From an uncultured Collinsella sp. (GTDB lineage: Bacteria > Actinomycetota > Coriobacteriia > Coriobacteriales > Coriobacteriaceae): 19,379 bases of DNA. Position 1 is the first letter of the stretch. Every line of letters starts with the position of its first letter. The notes below the pieces were generated by a model. It was not told the origin of the DNA. It was given only the letters and a program-made list of their open reading frames with translations, and did no database searches. Both the position numbers and the translations under genes were made by a program. The stretch covers positions 1-19,379 of the forward strand of contig CAUAEH010000037.1 in the NCBI GenBank assembly GCA_958427975.1, written 5' to 3'. This document shows positions 15,340-19,379 of this stretch, one piece after another.

Positions 15340-15387
15340 GGCCGCATGCGAATCCCTCCACGGGTTCGCATGCGGCCTATTTTTTTG
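15340..15387 (+). terminator. Terminator of cassette 3
   Basis: The 13-bp stem GGCCGCATGCGAA pairs with TTCGCATGCGGCC and is followed by TATTTTTTT. It begins 23 bp after the GH1-3 stop. Confidence 0.93.
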
Positions 15388-15405
15388 CTCGGCCCGTGCA
15401 GGCCG

Positions 15406-15630
15406 TTTGTCTCGATTTGTAACATCTAGCAGGGATTTTCAATCCTAACTGTTATAGATTTAGACGAACGGGCGACCAGGGCTGAAAGATCTCAATCTGT
15501 AACACGTAGCCCACTTTCGACCGTCTAACTGTTACAGATCGAGACAAACGCCACAGGTCAATCCCTTTAATCTCAATCTGTAACATCTAGCCGAGTTTTT
15601 CGATCCCAACTGTTACAGATTGAGACGATT
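15406..15630. repeat. Palindromic 80-bp repeat cluster C (3 units)
   Basis: Three palindromes have left arms TGTAACA at 15418, 15498 and 15579 and right arms TGTTATA at 15450, then TGTTACA at 15530 and 15611. Arm spacing is 32 bp in each and the periods are 80 and 81 bp. The loops are a variant with its own GGAT/ATCC mini-stem, then type II, then type I. The cluster follows the cassette 3 terminator and precedes the toxin-antitoxin promoter. Confidence 0.9.
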
Positions 15631-15653
15631 CGACGGTACCGGTCGCTTGGACA

Positions 15654-15679
15654 CGTCGTGGTACAATTATGCCACGACG
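15654..15679 (+). promoter_or_regulatory. Toxin-antitoxin promoter with flanking inverted repeat
   Basis: CGTCGTGG (15654-15661) and CCACGACG (15672-15679) are perfect 8-bp inverted repeats enclosing a -10-like TACAAT (15662-15667). This is a typical autorepression site for an antitoxin-toxin complex. AAGGAGG follows, 5 nt before the antitoxin ATG. The -35 is weak. Confidence 0.7.
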
Positions 15680-15693
15680 CAAAGGAGGTACCC

Positions 15694-15960
15694 ATGTCCG
15701 CTTGTGTGCCCGTCCGAGACATGAAGGACACTGCCACATTCACCGCACTTGTTGAGTCTGAGCGCGACGTCACCGTAACTAAGAACGGCTACGAGGCCAT
15801 GCACTGCATCAGCAGCGACCAGTATCGCCTCATGCAAGAAGAAATCGCCAAGGCAAAACTACTGTCTCGTATGATGTTGGCAGAAGACGAAATATCGCAA
15901 GGCGACTACAGCGACTACGACTCCTTCGCGACCGCGATACGAGACAAATATGACCTATAA
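15694..15960 (+). CDS. Phd/YefM-family antitoxin
   Basis: An 88-aa protein with the Phd/YefM fold signature: N-terminal VPVRDMKDTATFTALVESERDVTVTKNGYEAMHCISSDQY (the VTKNGYEAM box at about 26-34). The acidic C-terminal tail, with SQGDYSDYDSF, probably wraps the toxin. It should bind DNA as a dimer and neutralise the downstream toxin. The ATG at 15694 is chosen because AAGGAGG lies 5 nt upstream; a longer reading from 15658 would start inside the operator. It overlaps the toxin gene by 11 bp, which implies translational coupling. Confidence 0.88.
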   Translation: MSACVPVRDMKDTATFTALVESERDVTVTKNGYEAMHCISSDQYRLMQEEIAKAKLLSRMMLAEDEISQGDYSDYDSFATAIRDKYDL

Positions 15961-16255
15961 CGTCGTTATACTCAAAAGCGCGCGATATGAGTACGAGAGT
16001 ATCGTCGGGTACCTTGCTCAAATCCTCAAGAATCCGCGTGCAGCAGGCAATTTTGTCGCTGAGTTTGAATATCAGCTTGATCTGCTTCGCGAGCAGCCGC
16101 TCCTACGTCCCCTCTCGCATATGCAAGAGCTGGCGGCACGTAATTACCGATCGTTTCCCGTCAACAACTACGTGTGCCTTTATAAGTTTGAGCACGAAAC
16201 AATCTATATCGCTCACATCTTTCATCAGTCACAGGACTACGCCCGCCTGGTCTAA
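15950..16255 (+). CDS. RelE/ParE-superfamily toxin
   Basis: A 101-aa protein of the RelE/ParE fold: N-terminal YNVVILKSARYEYESIVGYLAQ, two helices to about residue 50, then beta strands with RNYRSFPVNNYVCLYKFEHETIYIAHIFHQSQDYARLV. The C-terminal strand pattern and the F-H-Q-S-Q-DY segment are typical of RelE/YoeB/ParE toxins. Whether it is an mRNA interferase (RelE type) or a gyrase poison (ParE type) cannot be decided from sequence. It overlaps the antitoxin gene and has no separate promoter. Its base composition is lower in GC than that of the PTS genes, in line with a mobile accessory module. Confidence 0.88.
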   Translation: MTYNVVILKSARYEYESIVGYLAQILKNPRAAGNFVAEFEYQLDLLREQPLLRPLSHMQELAARNYRSFPVNNYVCLYKFEHETIYIAHIFHQSQDYARLV

Positions 16256-16353
16256 CCCACAAGCTGAATACTTGGCCCGAGCACATTTGCGCGTCAACGT
16301 GAAGCGGTAATCCCCGCGCCGACAGGGGGCAGAAGTATCGCCTGCAGCGTTAG

Positions 16354-17118
16354 TTAGCAGATGACCTGCGTATGCTCCTCGATGGCGGCGCGATCCTCGG
16401 CGGCGATACTCGGCTCGCACACCACGGCGTCCAAATTGTCCAGACGACAGAAGGTGTAGAAGTCGCGCTTGCCGATCTTGCTGGAGTCGGCGATCAGATA
16501 GCGCGAGTCGGCCTTGCTAAAGGCGAGCTGCTGGATACGACCCTCATCCATATTAGACGTAGACACGTCGCCATCCAGAATGCCGTTGGCGCCGATAAAC
16601 GCCGCATCGATACCCAGCGCACGCAGAGTATCCTCGGCCGTTGGCCCCACAAAAGCGGCGGTGCGGCGACGGTACATACCGCCCACGAGGCACAGGTCGC
16701 AGTCTTCGCGCGCCTCGAGCAGGTTAAACACCGAAAGCGAATTAGTCACGATGCGCAGGCGAAACGCCGGCAGCATCGAGGCCATCTGCTCCACCGTAGT
16801 GCCCGTGCCCAAAAAGATGGTCGAGCCCTCCTCGATGAGCTCCACGGCGCGGCGCGCGATCTGCAGCTTTTCCTCGGCATGCTTGGTGCGCTTTTCGCTG
16901 TGCGAATACTCGTGGCGCAACATAGCGTGGGGACGGCCCTGTGCACTACGGGCTCCTCCGTGCACGCGTTCAATCTCGCCCAGGCTCGCAAGTTCTTCGA
17001 GGTCGCGGCGGATCGTCATATCCGAGACACCTAACGCATCCGAAATCTCCTTGACCGAGACCGTGCCCTGCTCATCGAGCAGCTGACGAACCTTATCCTG
17101 TCGCTCTGCCTTAATCAC
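16354..17118 (-). CDS. DeoR/GlpR-family transcriptional regulator
   Basis: A 254-aa regulator with an N-terminal DeoR HTH (about 1-57: RQDKVRQLLDEQGTVSVKE, then DALGVSDMTIRRDLEELASLG) and a C-terminal DeoRC sugar-phosphate sensing domain (about 75-230) with FLGTGTT and IANGI-like motifs. DeoR-family proteins usually repress sugar catabolic genes and are relieved by a phosphorylated sugar. The start is GTG at 17118, with GAGGA about 7 nt upstream. It is divergent from galM, so galM and itself are likely targets; galactose or tagatose phosphates from the nearby PTS/GH1 genes are possible ligands, which is inference. Its stop is about 98 bp from the toxin stop, in convergent orientation. Confidence 0.93.
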   Translation of the reverse strand: MIKAERQDKVRQLLDEQGTVSVKEISDALGVSDMTIRRDLEELASLGEIERVHGGARSAQGRPHAMLRHEYSHSEKRTKHAEEKLQIARRAVELIEEGSTIFLGTGTTVEQMASMLPAFRLRIVTNSLSVFNLLEAREDCDLCLVGGMYRRRTAAFVGPTAEDTLRALGIDAAFIGANGILDGDVSTSNMDEGRIQQLAFSKADSRYLIADSSKIGKRDFYTFCRLDNLDAVVCEPSIAAEDRAAIEEHTQVIC

Positions 17119-17163
17119 GATGAATCCTCGCCGTTCTTTGCGCGCATATCATTCAAACAGTAA

Positions 17164-17189
17164 CGAACAAATTGTATCAGACTCGTTCG
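17164..17189 (-). promoter_or_regulatory. deoR promoter and candidate operator
   Basis: On the minus strand an extended -10 element TGATACAAT (17171-17179) lies inside an inverted pair CGAAC (17164-17168) and GTTCG (17185-17189). The arrangement fits autorepression by the DeoR protein. Confidence 0.5.
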
Positions 17190-17240
17190 CGTCAAAAATG
17201 AACGCCCGCACAGCTCCAATCATCACTTTTTTGAGAAAAA

Positions 17241-17272
17241 TACCCCCTGCTTTAGTGGGGTGTAGTGATAAT
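17241..17272 (+). promoter_or_regulatory. Candidate galM promoter with inverted repeat
   Basis: The inverted repeat ACCCC (17242-17246) and GGGGT (17257-17261) lies just before a -10-like GATAAT (17267-17272). The -35 is poor, so the inverted repeat may be a regulator site or may replace the -35 contact. Confidence 0.4.
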
Positions 17273-17324
17273 CTCGCCTGTTCGCGCTACAGTTTGTCGG
17301 AAATACCTCGATGTTAGGAACCAA

Positions 17325-18377
17325 ATGATCACTTCCGAGCTTTTCGGCACCGCGCCGTGCGGTACCCCCGTTCATCGTTACACCCTCAACGGGCCCGAGA
17401 TCTGCGTTCGCATTATGGACTATGGCGCCACCGTGCTTGGTATCGACGTGCCCGACATTCCCGGCAACGTGCGCGATGTGGTGCTGGGCTTCGATAAGCT
17501 CGAGGATTACTTTGACAACCCCGCCTGCTTTGGCGCGACCATCGGGCCTGTGGCCAACCGCACCGCGGGCGCCACGATCACCATCGACGGTACGGACTGG
17601 CATATGCCGGCCAACGAAGGCGCCAACAACCTGCACAGCGATCTTGAGCACGGTCTGCATAAACGCGTGTGGGACGTTGAGCTCGACGAGGCCCATAACG
17701 CCGTGCGCATGACCACCTCGCTTGAGGATGGCGAACTGGGCCTTCCCGGCAACCGCACCTTGACGGCCGTGTTTACCGTTACACGCACCGGCGTCTTTCG
17801 CATCGAGTATGGCTGCGAGAGCGACCGCGCCACCTACGTGTCCATGACCAACCACACGTACTTTAACCTTGCCGGCCATAACGCCGGCATGGACTGCGAG
17901 CACTTCTTTGTTGCCAACGCTGCCCACTACCTGCCCATCAACGAGCAGAATATCCCCACCGGCGAGATCGCTCCGGTCGAGGGCACGCCGTTTGACTTCC
18001 GTGAGCTGCGCCCCGTCGCGCCTGGCATGGAGGCCGACGATCCCCAGATTAAGCAGGCACGCGGCTACGACCACTGCCTGTGCATCGATGGCTATCAGTA
18101 CGGCCGTAATCTGCGCCGCGCCCTGCACGTCGAGGAGATGTGGACCGGTCGTGAGCTGGACTACTACACCACCGCCCCGGGCGTGCAGCTCTACACCGGC
18201 AACTGGCTGGGCGACGAGCACGCCAAGGACGATGCTAACTATGGCTGGGGCGCCGGCTTTGCCCTCGAGGCAGAGATGTACCCCGACACACCGCACCAGC
18301 CGCTGTTCCCGCAGGGCATTGTGGGCCCGGGTCACCCCTACAGCAATGTGATCGAATACCACTTTATGAGGCACTAA
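17325..18377 (+). CDS. galM: Aldose 1-epimerase (galactose mutarotase)
   Basis: Interconverts alpha and beta anomers of galactose or glucose in the cytoplasm. The 350-aa length is normal for GalM. Key motifs are NNLHS (His104, substrate binding), NHTYFNLAG (His177, general acid), GYDH (Asp249), PGVQLYTGNWLG (285-296) and FALEAE (Glu315, general base). The start at 17325 is chosen because AGGAA lies 6 nt upstream; an in-frame GTG at 17265 would add 20 unfamiliar residues and overlap the promoter. It is divergent from the DeoR gene. In context it would process free beta-hexose released by phospho-glycosidases or other glycosidases for glucokinase or galactokinase; this link is inferred. Confidence 0.94.
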   Translation: MITSELFGTAPCGTPVHRYTLNGPEICVRIMDYGATVLGIDVPDIPGNVRDVVLGFDKLEDYFDNPACFGATIGPVANRTAGATITIDGTDWHMPANEGANNLHSDLEHGLHKRVWDVELDEAHNAVRMTTSLEDGELGLPGNRTLTAVFTVTRTGVFRIEYGCESDRATYVSMTNHTYFNLAGHNAGMDCEHFFVANAAHYLPINEQNIPTGEIAPVEGTPFDFRELRPVAPGMEADDPQIKQARGYDHCLCIDGYQYGRNLRRALHVEEMWTGRELDYYTTAPGVQLYTGNWLGDEHAKDDANYGWGAGFALEAEMYPDTPHQPLFPQGIVGPGHPYSNVIEYHFMRH

Positions 18378-18405
18378 GCCCACAACGCAACATATCGCAC
18401 AGCAG

Positions 18406-18438
18406 CGCCCGCCGGCACCACTGCCGACGGGCGTTTTT
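18406..18438 (+). terminator. galM terminator
   Basis: The stem CGCCCG-C-CGGCA pairs with TGCCG-A-CGGGCG (one internal mismatch), with a CCAC loop followed by TTTTT. It begins 29 bp after the galM stop. Confidence 0.9.
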
Positions 18439-18442
18439 CTAC

Positions 18443-18626
18443 CTAGTCATTGGGGACGTTCTTAAATGACTAGTCATTGGGGACAGTCTTTAACGTTTGG
18501 CGAGAAGGACTGTCCCAATCTGCCGACACTTGGGGACGTTCCTAAAAGGCCGGCACATAAGGAACGTCCCCAAGTGCCAAGGGTGTCCCGTTTGACTAGT
18601 CATTTAAGAACGTCCCCAATGACTAG
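18443..18626. repeat. Nested inverted-repeat element with 31-bp perfect ends
   Basis: The ends 18443-18473 and 18596-18626 are perfect 31-bp inverted copies; each also starts CTAGTCATT and ends AATGACTAG. Inside are two more hairpins: one near 18477-18518 (GGACAGTC and GACTGTCC) and a perfect 17-bp stem at 18527-18543 with 18560-18576 (CACTTGGGGACGTTCCT). All arms share GGGGACRKTC. It has no ORF of its own and looks like a REP cluster or MITE. A solo end copy lies at 1-27. The right end overlaps the 3' end of the EIIB gene. Confidence 0.82.
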
Positions 18627-19094
18627 TTGGATGGGGTCGGGATTGGAGCTGGGGAGGTAACGGATTTCTAGCTCTATGCCGAGTTCTTGTAGCTCTTTGA
18701 AGGCAGCGATGTCCGTATCGTCTACGGCGACTGCGGGCGTTATGGGGTGCTTGCCCTCCCCCGCCTGCATATGGCCAATGCTGATCTTGGTGATCGGCAC
18801 ACCACCCTTAACCAGCGCGAGTGCATCCGTGGGCGACGCCACCATGATGAGAATCCTTTGGCGCGGCGTTGCGGTATGAATGATGTCGACAGTCCTTTGC
18901 ACCGAGAAGGACCGCGTCCAGACACCCTCGGGTGTCGCCACCCTCATAGGGGCCCACTTGCGCGAATCAGCCGCAATCTCATCGTTGACGATTAAAACAA
19001 GGTTGGAACCCACGACTTCGTTCCACAGCTCAACGTCTTGCCCGTAAATAAACCGGTCATCGATGCGTGTGAGAAGAATCTTGGGTTGAGCCAT
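18600..19094 (-). CDS. Orphan PTS mannose/sorbose-family EIIB, phosphoacceptor His replaced by Tyr
   Basis: A 164-aa protein of the PTS mannose/fructose/sorbose EIIB family, normally a cytoplasmic phosphocarrier. It reads ILLTRIDDRFIYGQDVELW where the family reads RIDDRLIHGQV, so the phosphorylated His is Tyr17 here. Other family features remain: the VAPEGV-like stretch, LVKGGVPITKISIGHM and AFKELQELGIELEIRYLPS. The last eight codons (LVIGDVLK) and the stop lie inside the inverted-repeat element, so the C-terminus was rewritten by its insertion. ATG at 19094 is chosen because GGGG lies 5 nt upstream; a GTG at 19100 is possible. A -10-like TAATAT lies at 19145-19150. No EIIA, EIIC or EIID of this family is in the window. 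It may be a regulatory decoy or a decaying gene. Confidence 0.85.
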   Translation of the reverse strand: MAQPKILLTRIDDRFIYGQDVELWNEVVGSNLVLIVNDEIAADSRKWAPMRVATPEGVWTRSFSVQRTVDIIHTATPRQRILIMVASPTDALALVKGGVPITKISIGHMQAGEGKHPITPAVAVDDTDIAAFKELQELGIELEIRYLPSSNPDPIQLVIGDVLK

Positions 19095-19183
19095 CGCCAC
19101 CCCATTCTGTTTGAGACCCGTAAGAGCAAGACATCACGTCTCCAATATTAGTGCATTTAAAGTGAGAAAAGCCGTCAGAACAC

Positions 19184-19212
19184 TTGCGCGGATTTGCGAT
19201 GTCCCGTATCAT
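19184..19212 (+). promoter_or_regulatory. tRNA-Thr promoter
   Basis: TTGCGC (19184-19189), a 17-bp spacer and TATCAT (19207-19212) form a sigma-70 type promoter about 40 bp before the mature tRNA. Confidence 0.75.
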
Positions 19213-19251
19213 AGACAGCCGTTGACGCCTCAGTTGCGTCATCACATGGCC

Positions 19252-19327
19252 GCCAGCGTAGCTCAGTTGGTAGAGCACCGCTCTCGTAAAGCGGGGGTCA
19301 CCGGTTCGAGCCCGGTCGCTGGCTCCA
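19252..19327 (+). tRNA. tRNA-Thr (anticodon CGT)
   Basis: A complete 76-nt cloverleaf: acceptor GCCAGCG with CGCTGGC, D-stem GCTC/GAGC, anticodon stem CCGCT/AGCGG with loop CTCGTAA (anticodon CGT, reads ACG), and T-stem ACCGG/CCGGT with loop TTCGAGC. The discriminator is T, and CCA is encoded at 19325-19327. Confidence 0.97.
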
Positions 19328-19338
19328 TTGCACAAGAT

Positions 19339-19361
19339 AGCCGCCTTCGGGCGGCTTTTTT
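19339..19361 (+). terminator. tRNA-Thr terminator
   Basis: The stem AGCCGCC, loop TTCG and GGCGGCT is followed by a T-run. It begins 12 bp after the tRNA 3' end. Confidence 0.93.
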
Positions 19362-19379
19362 GTTGCCGATTTCGAGCGC

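Noticed and set aside
19057..19335. A 92-aa minus-strand reading frame covering the tRNA gene
   Set aside because: It is antisense to tRNA-Thr and carries the RARTGDP-type peptide, a familiar artefact of translating tRNA antisense sequence. It has no family resemblance.

Overview
The window looks like a chromosomal accessory-metabolism region of a high-GC Gram-positive gut bacterium, most likely Collinsella or a close Coriobacteriia relative. This is inferred from GC-rich codon use and from the dense sugar-PTS content; no taxonomic marker in the window proves it. The main block (about 120-15317) holds three tandem paralogous lactose/beta-galactoside-type PTS cassettes. Each has a LacI-family repressor on the minus strand, transcribed away from a plus-strand pair of genes: a fused PTS EIICB (lactose family) and a GH1 6-phospho-beta-glycosidase of LacG type. 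Cassette 1 is lacI 673-1677, EIICB 2035-3810, GH1 3877-5316. Cassette 2 is lacI 5584-6612, GH1 6957-8405, EIICB 8582-10342, with the structural gene order swapped. Cassette 3 is lacI 10756-11766, EIICB 12041-13819, GH1 13896-15317. Only one EIIA (lacF-like, 120-458) is present, so it probably feeds all three EIICBs. Sugars would enter as 6-phospho-disaccharides and be split by the GH1 enzymes in the cytoplasm.

The regulatory DNA shows three layers. (1) Each divergent lacI/structural gap carries 18-bp operators with a central CG, and the half-site differs per cassette: GTTGCCATT, GTGCTCATT and GTTGTCATT. This parallels different residue pairs in the LacI recognition helices (EQ, RQ, LK). (2) A 31-bp tandem direct repeat, consensus AACCGYTYAC-N11-RACCGYTCAC, occurs upstream of all four transcription units: the three cassettes and the separate EIIA gene. 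It has the same orientation relative to the structural genes each time, which suggests one shared regulator. (3) The end of each cassette carries a cluster of palindromic repeats (2, 4 and 3 units). Their arms TGTAACA and TGTTACA (one base varies in two units) are always exactly 32 bp apart, and units repeat every 79-81 bp. Each intercistronic gap between the two structural genes also holds a strong hairpin without a T-run.

The right part (15640-19379) holds a Phd/YefM-RelE/ParE type toxin-antitoxin pair, a DeoR-family repressor divergent from an aldose 1-epimerase (galM), and a 184-bp nested inverted-repeat element. Next comes an orphan mannose-family PTS EIIB whose usual phosphoacceptor histidine is a tyrosine and whose last eight residues are encoded by that repeat element. 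The window closes with tRNA-Thr(CGT), its promoter and its terminator. A solo copy of the repeat element's end lies at the left edge.

Gene-free stretches above 300 bp are 1678-2034 (lacI-1/EIICB-1 control region), 10343-10755 (terminator plus four palindromic units) and 15318-15693 (terminator, three palindromic units, toxin-antitoxin promoter).
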